A DNA stretch of 64,000 bases. Origin: Fusarium oxysporum f. sp. lycopersici 4287. Its lineage: Eukaryota; Ascomycota; Sordariomycetes; Hypocreales; Nectriaceae. The notes beneath the pieces were generated by a model. The model saw only the letters and a program-made list of their open reading frames with translations, ran no database searches and had not been told where the DNA came from. Below, piece after piece: positions 33,134-45,890 of the stretch. How positions within the stretch are numbered: the stretch's first letter is position 1; every line of letters begins with the position of its first letter. The DNA is taken from the NCBI RefSeq assembly GCF_000149955.1, contig NC_030994.1, forward strand, positions 2,406,524 to 2,470,523, given 5' to 3'. Position numbers and translations under genes: made by a program.

Positions 33134-35831
33134 ATGAGACACATTGTCTACACTGCTCGTGAATTGTTGCGTCTACGTCACAGGCCTCCCCGAAAAGAGA
33201 TTTCTCGCAAACTCGTATCCAAGGTCTTGGAAGACAGAGAATTAGGTACGTTCCAATCTCTTTTTTACCCCCAGAACATGAACTTGAAATCTAATTTTAA
33301 GCAGAAGACATCATCCGCACCCCTCTCGTGATCAGTCCATCATTGTCCCTTATTATCGAAGAGGGTAACTCCAGCGACTCCGACGAGATGCATCGACGTC
33401 CTGCGCAGCAGCTTGACGGCACCGACTCGGATCGCAAGTACCGAGGCCGGAGTGATTCTGAGCTTGATCGAGCACCGACTGTTGCTCCAGCAGATCTCGC
33501 AACCCAGAAATCCGAAGGCTTTCAGAAGTTTTACAACTCTGTTGTTTCCCCCACCCATGTTCGGGTCACTGCCGGTGGTCGAATTGTGCCCAACACTCGA
33601 GGGCCTCATTCTCCAACATCGAAATGGAGCCGAGAGCGAAGCTCGATCGATGGGCAGAACCAGGCTCGTAATATGAATGGTAGTCAGCCTGAGGGCGTTG
33701 CTTATCCCGTTTTCCCTCCTAGTTGGGGCCACTTTGCTCCAATGGTCCCTCCACATGCTCCAGGAACTTTACCAGGAATGGCACTTCGACCTGAAGGATA
33801 CCATTTCATACCTCCTCCTATGGGTTATAACTTGGCTCCCGTTTCATACAATCAGTTTTCTACCTCTGGTCTCCCAATGCAACTCCCGAGTCAAGCTGGT
33901 CCTTATGGCAAGCTTCCGGACGCGGGTATGGAACAGGCGCGAAATATTCACCTCTCTCCTGCCGAGCAGTTCGATAACTCCCGTCCATTCTTATACAACG
34001 GACAGTGGTGGATCGCGAATGGAGGCGCTCTATACCCTATCAGCATGCCACCTCAGATGAGCTTTGCACCCCCTGCTGTCCCCAGTCCATCAGCTCCTCG
34101 CCCCAGTGGTGATTTCAACGTAGCTCCTGCTAGATATGGACGCCCATCGTCGCGACAGCCTAGACCATTGCCTCTTTGCTTACAGAATGATCCTTCACGT
34201 TCCGCCAGTCCTCCCGTGTCGTCAATTCGTCCGAGCTCAATTACCCAGAAGCAGCTTGAGGTTCTTCGCAGCCAAAAACGTTACCACGAAGACCAACTTC
34301 GGTACAACAAGCACCAGATCGATGCTGGAGACATGGAAGAACGGCTTCAGAACATTTGCCGAGAGATTGAGCATTTCGAGCGCATGCTGGCGACTCAGCT
34401 CGAGTTCGAGTCCAGGAAATACCCAAAGGTCGGGTCTCCTAGCGGGCCCCCTTCCAACTCATCCAATGACTATGGCAACAGCAACAGTGAATCCGATGGC
34501 TCAAACGCAGTCAATCCATTGCATCCCTCAGGCTTCGATAATCAATCGTCAGTCGACAAGACTGACACACGCCTTGCGAGTGTTCAAAGTCGGCTACCAA
34601 CCACGGCAGCCACCTCGGCCAAGAACTTCAGCAATGCGTCGAAGAATGACGATGTACAACAGCGTAAGCCATCAAGCCTTCCGATCCATGCTGCTTTGGC
34701 ACCTGTCTTCCAGCCGCGCTTAGATCTATCAACATCTGCTATCGCACCTGATGAGGTAGAAGAAGTCGACGAGGGGGCGCAAATCCGGCAATACGAACGC
34801 ATGTACAAGAACGCTGAGGGCTGGCGAACGTTCTTTAGGAACAAGCTTCATGCTGACAAGAGCATGGGCCCTCCCTATCTCGTTGGGAAGCTCAAGCCAG
34901 GAGTTCAGCCAGAAAACGCAAGAGACACTGATTATGTGTACGATCGCGAGTTGACGCCGGATGAAGAGCACGCTCGCTTCACATATTGGGGACGGGCACC
35001 TTTTATCTTCGAGAATGGACTCCCTCTGTATGACGGCAAGAATTTCTATCCACCTTGCGTCATCAAGGAGGAACCTATTAGCGCTGGTGAATATGTTCCT
35101 CAAAACGCCTCTGGGTCAAATGAGCCAAAGACGTCGCCTATGAAGCCTAATGAGGTTGATCCTTTCCACGCTGTCTCCGAAGCCACCAGGTCTTCTGCCC
35201 GTTACGGCTTTGATGACGCTACTCGCTCCGAGTCTTTGCATCGTACTGACAACTCTCTTCACGCAAGCTCAACCTCTGAGGTGCCTCGATCCGAATCCCA
35301 CGCTGCTCATTCTGGAAGTCGATACCTGGAATTTCGCAGTGCGATCAATGAGGGCCCACGAAACCCGAGTGAGAAGTTGCGTGCCGGAGTTTCAGACGAC
35401 TCGGGTGACGAAGAGGGCAATCTTCTCTTCAAAGGGCGCCGAGTTGATCGCGACACGAGGTATGTGAATACCATATTACTCAGTGTGACCGATGCTAACT
35501 TCATAGCAGCAAGTATCCGAAAGACATCTGGTCCACGATGCGAAAGAATGGGAAAACGAGCGCGAACGTAGTTGCAGGACAGGTCTCCCCCATGACTGCT
35601 CAAGGTGTGCTGCCTCATTACGCCGGGCATGCTACTGCATCCTTAACTCCTGCAGTTACTACCAACTCTCGTGGTAATAGTGCCAGGCTGGGAGACGTGA
35701 ACGCTTCCCCAACAGCAAACATCACTGTCGGAAGACGTGAAGAGAACAGACCACCCCTTGAACTTCTTGATCAACAATTGCGCGGCGTCAGCCTTCAGGA
35801 CAAGAGCCACCATGGGTTCTCTACTCGCTGA
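33134..35831 (+). CDS. Putative eIF4E-binding protein, 4E-T-like
   Basis: Three exons: 33134-33245, 33305-35459 and 35510-35831 (862 residues). The short first exon is easily missed. It encodes MRHIVYTARELLRLRHRP, which contains YTARELL, an exact fit to the eIF4E-binding consensus YxxxxL followed by a hydrophobic residue. The second exon opens with DIIRTPLVISPSLSL. In 4E-T proteins the same motif near the N-terminus docks the cap-binding protein, sends it to P-bodies and represses translation. The rest is long, mostly disordered, Pro/Ser-rich, with a coiled-coil-like segment (LEVLRSQKRYHEDQL and onward, ~320-370) and a conserved block near FFRNKLHADKSMGPPYL. The last acceptor is a TAGCAG tandem; using the first AG adds one Ser. 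Assignment rests on one motif plus layout, so it is tentative. Confidence 0.75.
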
Positions 35832-37098
35832 ACAACCTCCCTCTCACATTCTTTCTTGACAACCTTTCCAATTTCTTGGACGCGGGACGATCGATGATGC
35901 CGCATCTTCCTTGCTTTCGATAGGCATCAGCCATTGCTCTTATGATTACAATTTGTATTACTTACTGCACAGCTTCTTTCACATGCTACTCATGGTTAAA
36001 GCATGGTTTCACAGTCCACCACAGCCGGTGGCCTTTGCATTTGGTTGAATCGGTCAACGCTTAATCAAATAAAGCGCCTAGCACACAGACGCACAGGCAA
36101 CATCGGTGTTAGAATACTTAACATGTTAGGGTTTCGAGGGTCATGGACAGACGTCAAAAAGTTTGCCTCAATGTACAGAATAAGTGGTAGATGGATCATT
36201 CTCATCAAGGGCATGGATTATGTTCATAGGACTCTATGTTAGATACGTTTGCTCACAAATATTTGTTAGCCATTAGACTCCTCTTCGCACTGGGTCTGTG
36301 AATGAACGCTTCTCAGTGAGGATTCTAAATACGACTTGTCGGGACAAGTGAACGGTAAAATATGACGAATGAGAAATGATGTTTGATTGCAAAATACTAA
36401 AAATAACGCTAAAAGCATGTACCTCACCTTCAAATTTCCAGCCTCATTGGCAGCTCGGTGAAAATCTTCTAGGGAGAGCAGGACCCCATGATAGTAGTTG
36501 GGTCCTGCCGGGTTTACTCTTCGCTAGACGTATACCTCGAAAACCATGGATCTAAGTGGTTGACGCGGAGATATCCTAGCGGTGGATCAAGTCTACGACT
36601 TACCGCGCAGAGGCACCGAAGTGCGACTCAAGTCTACGACAGACAGACATTGAATTGAATGCGTCTGATGTTCGTGTTAGCATCCTACGAGAGGACAGAT
36701 GGGTCAGCCACCTGTCCGACATAACATCACGAGGGGACTCGCAAATGTGCATGTGGGGAGACCAGGTCAAGACTTCGGGATAAACCTCCCATGGAGCATT
36801 TCACCAGTTGAGTGAAATGGCCATTGAGAACCCTAAAAATTCTCAATTCATCTACCCTGCTGTAGACCAGGTACCGTGCGGTTAGAAGGAAAGCACGTAG
36901 GTATCGTAAAAACGCCGGAGTAAAATGCCCATTTCCTCATCAACTTTTGCCCTTTGAGTTGCTCACATTGATGTCGTGATCATGTGAGTGGTGAAAAAGA
37001 AAAAAGATTCGTCCTCGCCATGGAGGAGAGGTTTGATCGTGTCGTCTTGAAGGTTTTGGTGGTTTGGTTTCTGTTATTGCTCGACAAAAGTTCATCGC
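35832..37098. other. Convergent intergenic region (3' UTRs)
   Basis: Between the 4E-T-like and RPL26 stop codons. No coding sequence, tRNA or repeat recognised. Confidence 0.55.
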
Positions 37099-37616
37099 TT
37101 AAGCGGTGACCTTGTTGTTGGCAGCGAGCTCACGGCCAACCTTGGAGCGGGCCAGGATGTCCTCACGGTCCTTGTCAAGCTTGAGCTTGGTGATGACGAC
37201 GTTGGAGGGGTGGATGCCCAGGGGGACGGACTGGCCGTTGGCCTTGTCGCGGGTGACACGCTCGACGTGGACAACGTACTTGAGACGGTACACGGAGGTG
37301 ATCTTGCCCTCACGGCCCTTGTTGGAACCACGGACAATGGTGACCTCGTCGTCCTTTCGGATGGGGATAGAGCGGACCTGGGCGTTGTTAGGGACGTGAA
37401 AATTTGGGTTGACTGTCGTTAGGACTCACGTTGTACTTCTCACGGAGCTCCTTGGAGAGGGGAGCGCTCATGATGACGCGGCGCTGGTCAGAGGGAGCCT
37501 TGAAGTGAGCGGCACGGCTCTTGCGTCGAGAAGACGAAACGACTAATTGAGGTCAGAATACACACGAAAAGCTGTTGCTGCGTATAGAGAAACTCACTGG
37601 GGCTGACTTTGACCAT
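37099..37616 (-). CDS. RPL26: 60S ribosomal protein L26 (uL24)
   Basis: Three exons: 37616-37598 (only 19 nt), 37542-37430 and 37377-37099, 136 residues. The tiny first exon gives MVKVSP plus one base; spliced to the second it reads into [19 protein letters not shown]. Next come [19 protein letters not shown], and the KOW motif [19 protein letters not shown], which contacts 25S rRNA near the exit tunnel. Length and sequence match eukaryotic L26 closely. Codons are strongly biased to C-ending forms (GTC, AAG, CGC), as expected of a highly expressed gene. The 55- and 52-nt introns near the 5' end are typical for fungal ribosomal protein genes. Confidence 0.96.
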
Positions 37617-38104
37617 TTTGTCGGTGGTTGGCGAGGACGACGCTGGTGAGTTAGTTGAGCGTTGGGCGATGAAGAGCGGATTGACAAAACGAAAGAAAAA
37701 CTGAAGGAGAAAAAGTTGTGTGGATTTTAGTGAGTTTGTGGGCACGTGACTGAATTACCCTACTTTGAGCTCGATGGTGGAGTTGGCTGAGTCAGCGATT
37801 GCGGGCCGCATTTGCCGCATTGGAGCATTAGAACACCGTTTTTCTTTGCAGGTATCGGCGTCAAGCTGAGGAGATGAGAAGAATCTGCATGATGTCGGAT
37901 GCTAATGGCACATGCGAGGAATTTAAAGTTTTATAGAAGGAATTTTTGACTAGAAAGAAGTGTTGACCATTGACTTGAATCCGTGTGACACGGAGTCATA
38001 GTCTTCAATGTCATAGACATGTCTAATCCGAAATAACTGTATGGTATGCATATTGTTTTACAAGAGGAGGGTATTGTACATTTAATCCAACACATCTGTC
38101 CCAT
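37617..38104. other. Intergenic: RPL26 promoter and COX11 3' UTR
   Basis: Upstream of the minus-strand RPL26 start and downstream of COX11. C/T-rich on the minus strand near the RPL26 start. No separate gene. Confidence 0.6.
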
Positions 38105-39038
38105 CTATGCAGACATAGGTCTCTGGAATCGTCCATTGTTATCGTATCTGGCTTCTACAGTAGTCGTTAGGCTTTCTATCTTCCTTATGTGACTTGAATA
38201 ACTTACTGAAGAAGGTGTAACTCAATGTCACAGTCTCTACGCCCTTCATGTTCATATCATTGAGCAGATCAGGGTCCAAGTAGAAGAAAACGGGCATGTC
38301 CACAGTCTCGCCCGCATTGAGACGCTGCTCCTCGAAGCAGAAACACTGGATCTTACTGAAGTACGGCGCACACTGGGCAGGTGTCACACTGTAGGTAGCA
38401 ACTCCGATGATGTCCTGGTCACTTTTGTTGGTGGCCTTGTAGAAAGCCAGTGCGGTCTCACCGGGGAGAACTCGCACTTCTCGCTGTTGAGGGACGAACT
38501 TCCAGGGCAGGACATCGGAGACAGAGGCACTGAAAGTGACTTTGATTCGCTTGGCGTCTCTAACGGGGACGACTCGGCTTGCGAGATCGCCTTCGTCGCC
38601 TGATCCTGGACCGCCGTGGGCACGTACAGGCTGACCGCCCCAGCCGGTGGTCTGGCAGATCTTCAAGTGCATTAGAAAGGATCATGATATTGAGGAGGGA
38701 GTGCCTCACCATCTTGTAGAAGGGCACAGAGCCATAAGTGAGAGTTACAAATCCGAGGATTGTACTCAAGACGTAGTACCTGATAATCGTAAGCCACGAC
38801 CTCTGCAGTCCCATTTTCAATCGTACGCTACGGTCCTGTTCTTCTTGCTATAATGCGCACGAATCTCCTCCATCGTAGGTGTATAAGGCTGTCCCGTGCG
38901 GGCGTTATTCGATGCATTGCGGGCAAAGTTGAAGGCATTTCGCTGGAGCTTCGGTCGGGTATTCTGGCAGAAGAAACATGACCATTGTGAAGAAGCCGCT
39001 CGGACTGAACTTCGCGCGAGTCGAGGCGCTACGTTCAT
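38105..39038 (-). CDS. COX11: Cytochrome c oxidase assembly protein COX11
   Basis: Four exons: 39038-38827, 38779-38710, 38660-38207 and 38154-38105, 261 residues. Cox11 is an inner-membrane copper chaperone that loads the CuB site of Cox1. The first exon is a Ser/Arg/Asn-rich mitochondrial presequence. One membrane helix (STILGFVTLTYGSVPFY) leads to ICQTTGWGGQ and the soluble beta domain, with the copper-binding CFCF motif in KIQCFCFEEQRL and the family block NAGETVDMPVFFYLDP. The ATG at 39038 is used; the frame extends two codons upstream only from a TTG. The last exon is 50 nt and supplies the conserved tail after YTFF; without it the frame would run into intron sequence. All splice phases agree. 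Confidence 0.95.
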
Positions 39039-40315
39039 GGTCAATTGGGGCCAATTGGTGGTTTTGTTGGTGGTGAGACGTAGCTATTGAGTCGGCTGAT
39101 GTTTGGGGATTTCTTGCTGACGTCGGGGATCGGGATCTGCAATGCCGATGGTGGAAAGTGAGCTACCCTGTGGAAAAACGCCTATTGATCATGAAGTTTG
39201 GCATGTTTGGTAATTGCTTAATTTCGTATATCACATTCAATATCTATCTACTGCGGTATTCCTACTGAATTGTCACTCATTTCTATTTATTGGTCTCCAG
39301 TGAACAACTTGTCTTTATATCACAGATGAATAACTAGGTGGCTTTTGCAGACAGACAGACATCTTGGTGTAAGTGACGATGCGAATAGCTTTCTTAAACG
39401 CTAAAAAGTGAAGACATGTTCCTTCATTTTGTACCATTATCCTTTAATAACTTCTCCTCTAATAACTTCTGCTTTAATAGAACATCACGTCTTGAATGTG
39501 TCAACTATGCCGTCTAGCCGTTAACAACCGCTACACTACAACTGTTGTGGAGGTTTGAGCTCAGCTTACTCAACTGGACGGTTAACTACCTACCATATAA
39601 AGACAATTCATCCGCTTGCGGTCCCTGGAACTATTATATGTCAAACCGAAGCACGTGCCATTTAGGTAGTATGGGATCTTCCATGATCATCTTTTAGCAG
39701 GAAGTTCGGCAGTGTCTGTGGGTCATGAATCCCTGCTGCAATGGCTACCATCATTAGCTCGTTCGTATTTTGAGGTTCTAGACACCTGCATCGTTTAGCC
39801 CTGTCGGCACCACCGAACTTACAGTAGTGTAGTGTAGATGCAGCAGGAGGCCTCGATTATGCTTCAGCAGCTGGAAAGCTTCTTTTTTCGGATACCATAG
39901 TGATGCTATCATCTCTTATCCTTTGTGGCTTTGACAGTTTAAAGGGAGTATGCATTGAGCGGTTCTATTGGTTGCACTTACGCGGTGGCACATCATAACC
40001 ACTCAGACATTTAAACGGATCGATCTTATTAAAAGCTTAGTATCAACCAAGACCCACGGCAGTGACTCTTCAGGCGTGAGGTAATAGACGGAAAGGTACT
40101 TTAGTAGCTGCTTGTTTCAACTTGACTCCGAATGGAATGGAATCTTACATGGACCTCGGATTGGCCTTAGACCCGCCGACACGAAAGCTGTAGGCAAGGC
40201 AAGATGCGAAAAACCTTAAATAAAAGCCAAGCCCAAAACATGTGTAACACCAAAGAATTCGAAATGTTTCCCGCCATTGACTACTTCTATCCTCTATCCT
40301 CTCAGGTGATTGACC
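39039..40315. other. Divergent intergenic region
   Basis: Between the COX11 start (minus) and the membrane-protein start (plus). Contains the 15-bp tandem repeat listed separately and AT-rich stretches; no coding sequence seen. Confidence 0.55.
39441..39480 (+). repeat. 15-bp tandem repeat, about 2.7 copies
   Basis: Units CCTTTAATAACTTCT, CCTCTAATAACTTCT and partial GCTTTAATAG follow each other without gap; the two full units differ at one base. Lies in the COX11 upstream region. Confidence 0.75.
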
Positions 40316-42042
40316 ATGGAGCGAACGGTAGAGGATAGACACAACAATTCACACTCGGCTCATGAGCTGGAGAGGTTTCATACACCAAAGGAAGAGTTCC
40401 AGACTCAACCACATCATGACTACCAGCGAGATGAATCGAATCCCCTCTGCAGGTCAAACTCAACGCCAACGCCAGGCTCGCCACAACAATCCGACAAAGC
40501 ATTACACCATCGACGACCAAGTAGGGCAATTGCTTTAGAGAAGCTTCGAAATCGTCCAAAGAAGCTACGGAAGGCTCTGGTTGCGAATATCTTAAGATGG
40601 TTCGCTTCAGTGCTGTTTGTCGTCGCCATTTACGTGATATTATGGTACTACTCGAAGCTAGATATCATGTCGACAACGACAAAACGAGAATTCAACGCTC
40701 TTATTATTGGACTGTCGCTCGGTCTTGGAATGAGCATAACGATATCTCTGGAGGCAATGGCTGTGGAGATCAGATATTGGATTATCAGTCTTCGAGATTG
40801 GCCAGATCGAGAGGTAGGTCAAGCTCGGAAATATCGATTGTTAATGGTAACTAATACCTGGTAGACCGAGTTGATATTGAAAGCAAAAGACTTGACCAAG
40901 ATCATCCAACTCACTTGGGTATCTAAATCACGTTCACTACGGTCATACGCTGTGGCTTTCATAATACTCAACATAGTATCTCAGATTGCTTTAGCGATGC
41001 TCGGTCTCGTCTACTCAACAAACACAGCTGACTCGGCTGCAATTCTACACCCTGGCAATGTCACAATACCAGACATGTCCAACATCGTCACAAACAGAGT
41101 TCTCGCAGACAAGTCGCAAAACAACTCACAAGCGCTCGGTGCCTTGCGATACACTGCAAACAGGTACACTAAGGTCTCCCAAAGGTTCCATAAGTAAACG
41201 CTAACAAAACGTTTAGTTATGGCACTATCGCCCTTGGGCCGGTCTGGGGAGGCATGGACGATATTCCTAAACCTGGAACACTATGGGACAACAACGATCC
41301 TTTGGCATTCTGCGGCGGAAAATCTTGCATATACGTCTTCCAGGAATCCGCTTCACGGCCAAAGAAATACGATCTCGTGGTGAGCACCAACAGGAGTGTC
41401 GAAGCCACAGGGTATTGCCGCAGTTGGAAAGTCGCAAAAGGAGGCAACGGCAACGAAATCTCCATCACAATCGACGATGACAAAAAAACAGAAGTCAACA
41501 TCACAGCCATAAACGGCGCCAACCAAACAACATTCATGTTCAACGCCGCTGCACCTCAGGGCCAAACATGGAGTGAAGTAACAGCCTTTGAAGCTTCAAG
41601 TTCCCAAGCATGGTTCTACCGCTGCAACGTGAGTGTTGCACCCGTCGTCAACGCCATACGCAAGGAGCACTACATCGGAAACAACGTCACATCGCTCGCC
41701 ACTTCAGCTATAGCACTGCAAGGATACGGAGCTTCTTCACTAGGTCCTACGAACAGCGATCGACAGTTTCAGAGTTATCCAGCCGAGTCCTCGTATGGAC
41801 AGCCCCTGAATGGGAGTACGGAAGATATGGGACAGTTGATGTCGACTTTTGCGATTGGTGTGATAGCTGTTACGGCGCAGGCTTCTACTGGTATAGTAGT
41901 TCCGGGGATGCAGCCTGAGAATGGTGTTGTGTTGCAGATTACGAAGTGGATGTATGTCCATCTCATCTTGGGATTGAGTTTGGGTGTGCAGTTGTTATTG
42001 GGCGTTGGTATTGCGATACTGTCCAACTTACCTTCGAGGTAG
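40316..42042 (+). CDS. Multi-pass membrane protein with a glycosylated extracellular domain (unknown)
   Basis: Three exons: 40316-40813, 40865-41163 and 41217-42042, 540 residues. A disordered N-terminus of ~85 residues ends in basic KLRNRPKKLRK. Membrane segments follow at about 92-115 (ILRWFASVLFVVAIYVILWY), 128-146 (IIGLSLGLGMSITISL) and 205-225 (AVAFIILNIVSQIALAML). A large loop of ~250 residues comes next, with many N-X-S/T sites (NVTI, NRSV, NITA, NQTT, NVSV, NVTS) and paired Cys residues (FCGGKSCIY, GYCRSW, YRCN), so it is probably extracellular or lumenal. A last helix lies near the end (YVHLILGLSLGVQLLLGVGI). This layout is common among uncharacterised fungal surface proteins. I do not recognise a function. 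Start by first in-frame ATG. Confidence 0.83.
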
Positions 42043-42608
42043 TTGCTACAATGCTTAAAAGTGTAATGGCGTTTGCTTTAGATTCTGGGTATATAGGCAA
42101 GCGAATAATGATGATATTTGGACCAATCCTTAACTACCATTGAGCATGTTATCCACGTATATTGACTACCACATTTCGCAACTCTCCAGTGGCCTATCTG
42201 CGTTGAGGAGATATCTCATTGTAGCGACACGTCACCTCCATGTAACATAAGGGCTCTATGATAAGGTTGATCGCAAGTCAAGTCACCACGTAGTCATATT
42301 GCGTGGAAGGCATGTGAATGTCATGGTTTGAAGGCCTCACCTTTGATGCCTGAAGTGGAGTAGAAACACTTTCGCTTTGCCAACAAGTATCATATTACTC
42401 TAACTTGCGAGCCTAGTACCCCATGATGTTTGCCAACCCAAGAGTGTGAAAGAAGAAATAATATCGAATTCAGTAATCGTGCAGTATAAAACCTGCCTAT
42501 GCAATCTCATCGCTTTATGCTATATAACTTAACCTCAAGTGCACGCCTGCAAATCAGAAAAACTACCAATCTTAAAGAACTCCTACCAAATAGACACACA
42601 ATTCACTT
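42043..42608. other. Convergent intergenic region (3' UTRs)
   Basis: Between the stop codons of the membrane protein and the flavoprotein. No gene or repeat recognised. Confidence 0.6.
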
Positions 42609-44288
42609 TTATCGATGCTTTCCGTTTGCAAATCTCACCCTGTTACCATTCACAAGCCGTTGACGTGGAGGAGGACTGCTCCCGACCAATCGTTCAAGGA
42701 TCTGAACCACAAAAACCTGAATCACCAAGATGATCAAGCGTAACAAATGATCAATGAGACTTAGGCTTGGGATCTTGCCTCGGCTGTATGTAGAATCGGT
42801 AAACTCGAATGGGAGCTTAGCACCCAAGTGTTCTTGGGCTACTTCGAGTCCGCTGCTGAAACCATCCTCATGGAGACCGTACTTGGTCCACGCGCCGGCA
42901 TAACTAATACCGCGAGTGTTTTGGATGTGTTTTAGAAGTTTCTGTGCTCGGACGGCGGATGAGGTGTATATAGGTTGCGAGTAATAATAACGTCCCTGCG
43001 TTTTTGCTGGCTTTGGCCTTTGGAGCGGGTTCAAAGTAACGAAGACGTCGCCGAATGTGTTTCGGGGAATGTGCTGAAGAATGTTCATGTTGTAAGTGAG
43101 TGAAACCTGGTTGATGTTTCCCTTTCGTGAAGACGGCGATGACACTGCAAGATAATTCCAGCTGGCCCAAGCCTTCTTACGGCGAGGCATCATATCGAGA
43201 TCGGAGTGAAGAACGGCTTCATTTTGTGACGTCTTGAAACTGGACATGATGGAACGTTCTTGCTCACTGGCGGATGACTTGATGATATCGAATGCCTCAT
43301 CACCATGTGTGGCGAGAATGACGTGGTCGTACAGAGCTGATGAACCATTTTCCAGGTGCAGCCTAACTTGACCGTTGCTCTCAGTCGTAACATGCCTGAC
43401 TGGTGTCTTGAGAAAAAGATGATTGGGAGGGAATCCTTTCATGACAGCATCGACATATGATTTAGAGCCGCCCTCTATTGTCAACCACTGAGGGCGAGCT
43501 CTTATTGTGTTCAGTAAATGATGATTCCAACTGAGACATGATTAGTATGGGCTTGTACAGTGTCACTAGAAATCCGAACTCACAGGAAGCGCACGAATGT
43601 CGCTGCGGGGAACTCAAGTGAGCACTTGTCAGGACTCGTGCTCCATATTGATGCCGCCAGAGGAAGAAGATAATCGTCTCTAAAGGCATTCGAGTAGCCT
43701 TCAAGCTCCAAGTATTGCCCAATTGTGATGTCTTTGCAGGTACAGTTTGTCGCTTTGTTTAAAACTTCAATGCTCGATATATCGTCTTCGTCATCGCTCA
43801 AGATATCCAAGGCGAATTGGTTGAAACGGAATATGTCGAAAAGCATTCGCCACATTCGCGGTGAGAGTAAATTTCTTCGTTGACAAAATAATGAGGCTGG
43901 GCTGGAACCGGACCATTCGAAAGCGCCGCGATCTCGAGATAGACTGAATGTTAGGTCTGTAGGTGTAGTCTTGACGTTGATCTTCTCCAAGAACTTGGTA
44001 AAGTTGGCTAAGGGAGCTTGGTGAGCTTAGGCGCATAACCGTTGAAGGGGACAAAGACTCACGGTATGTGGCGGCGTTCAAAACATGAAAGCCTGCATCG
44101 ACCTTTGTCGAAAACTTTCCCTTTTTGAAATCGACAGTGTTTGTATGACCGCCAAACCTGTCGGAGGCTTCGTAGACGTAGACATCATGATACGTCTTGT
44201 TCAAGGCCCACAGAGCACCTATTCCAGCAGAGCCGCTGCCGACAATGGCGACCCTTTTCCTGCGGAAGCGATCAGTCGAGGAGCTCAT
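42609..44288 (-). CDS. FAD-dependent amine-oxidase-like flavoprotein
   Basis: Three exons: 44288-44063, 44007-43584 and 43530-42609, 523 residues. The N-terminus shows the dinucleotide fold RVAIVGSGSAGIGALWAL (GxGxxG), with the following acidic residue in YVYEASDRFGGHTNTV, which binds the FAD ribose. Next are the family blocks DAGFHVLNAATY, PLAASIWSTSP, LATHGDEAFDII and the C-terminal YAGAWTKYGLHEDGF-SSGLEVA, which closes over the flavin. This is the subgroup often annotated as NAD/FAD-binding or amine oxidase; in bacteria it is frequently next to cyclopropane-fatty-acid synthase, but no such gene is here. A hydrophobic segment (LLRLIILVIQVFVVQIL) near the C-terminus suggests membrane attachment. 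The substrate is unknown. Confidence 0.88.
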
Positions 44289-45890
44289 TGTATCGACTGT
44301 CGGTGTGGGCAGGCAGACAATAGAGAGGGAAAGGTTTGCTCTGTTCAAGCGGGTGTACAAGACATATCTATCTTGAATAGAGAGCAGAAACAGACTAGAG
44401 ACAGAGCAAAGAATAGAAGAAAAAGCATGTGACAGAGCCAAGCCCAATACTCCAGTTCAGGCGATGATCAATTCATGATTGGATAAATAGCGGTATCGGT
44501 ATTGGTCTCGCAGCCACAGACGGTGTGAGTTGTCGAAGCTGATTTGATGACGAGGCAATGGAATAGATTTTGGGGGGTTGGACAACGGAAGCAATAGTGG
44601 AGGTCACCATGACGAGACAAGGACTTACATGTGCTGTGGCTCCAGCATGCTTTAGCGAGTAGCGGATACAGTATCCGAGATGTACTAATAGATAAGACAG
44701 GCAGATTAGAGTTAGTAGCAGTGCCGTAATGCCTTGCTTCTGTTTCTGGCTTCAAAGAGAGACAGTGGCTTTTGGGGATCTACAATATGAGAGTTTGCGG
44801 AGGGTGGGAGTCAGCGGGAGATGAATGGTCGAGCTTCTATTTTTGCTGGGGGTTCCGAGAAATGACATCGATGATTATCCCGTCCCAACATTGAGCTTAT
44901 GACCCACTAACACGGACAGAGCTGGAAACCGAAGTGACTCGCGACTCAACTCGACTCGACTCGGTAGGGACCTTGTAAAGGACCTTGCAAGCTTGGCTGC
45001 TGAACTGTCAGCTGGAGCTAGTACAGCTGGCAATGGATCCCAATAATCAATGGCATTATGCGATAGCTCAGGTGGTTCATGCTCCTGTGGCTGCACTGTA
45101 ACCTCGCGGGATATGCAGCCTGCCACATCTTGATCAATATCCTGGATGTGGCTTGGCTGAAATGCCGTTTCAGGGTTTTTTTCATCAGCAGCCTCAAGAT
45201 CCGAAAATCTCAACCCAACCTTGAAGAAAACTCTACACCACGCCGAGTCTGGCAGGACGATAGCTGATCCGGAACATCATTTTCACATGCATAATATTCA
45301 AGACCGCTATTTCATTATGCAATCTTTCAAAGACCTCAAATTATGGTATGTCGAACACTCAACGGGACTGGTAAACGGTAATTCGAGTCACCAATTCTTA
45401 AAAGCGCCGCGCAGGATAAACCCGCCTTCGTCTGCCCAGTTTGTTTCAACCCGACGCCATTGACCGAGGTCGTGGCGCTGAGCCGCTTTTTCTTCGCAAT
45501 CCGGGGTATTCAACTTTCTATGAAGAGAAAAAAAGAAGAAAAAGCCCAAAATTTCGTCGCCAACTCTCAGTGATATACTGCCCCAGATTCAATCGTGCAC
45601 AGACCACCACATCACGTGCACCATGGGTTGCTGCGTTCATTGGTCACTTGGCCTCTCATACGCAAACGACCAGGTACTCAGTACTCGGCCTGCCGAACTT
45701 GGAACGCTGACGAGAACGTCAAACCATCAACCACTCAGATCCAACATCACCCGAATATTGCGCGTTCGACACGAATTCAACTACATCCCCCAACAAATTC
45801 TATAATTCGGCGTCCGACCCCTATCACGACCGAAATTAGTCGCATTTGCAATCCCCTCGATATCCTGTCATTCTCCAGCCTCCTTTCACG
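44289..45890. other. Divergent intergenic region
   Basis: Between the flavoprotein start (minus) and VTI1 start (plus). Holds an ACTCG pentamer array at 44938-44965. Short frames here lack features. The region just left of VTI1 is the likely 5' leader. Confidence 0.55.
44938..44965 (+). repeat. ACTCG pentanucleotide array
   Basis: Sequence reads CTCGCGACTCAACTCGACTCGACTCGGT, a near-tandem ACTCG/GACTC repeat. A shorter version, CTCGCGACTCGACTCGGT, stands at 53680-53697 in another intergenic region. Confidence 0.6.
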
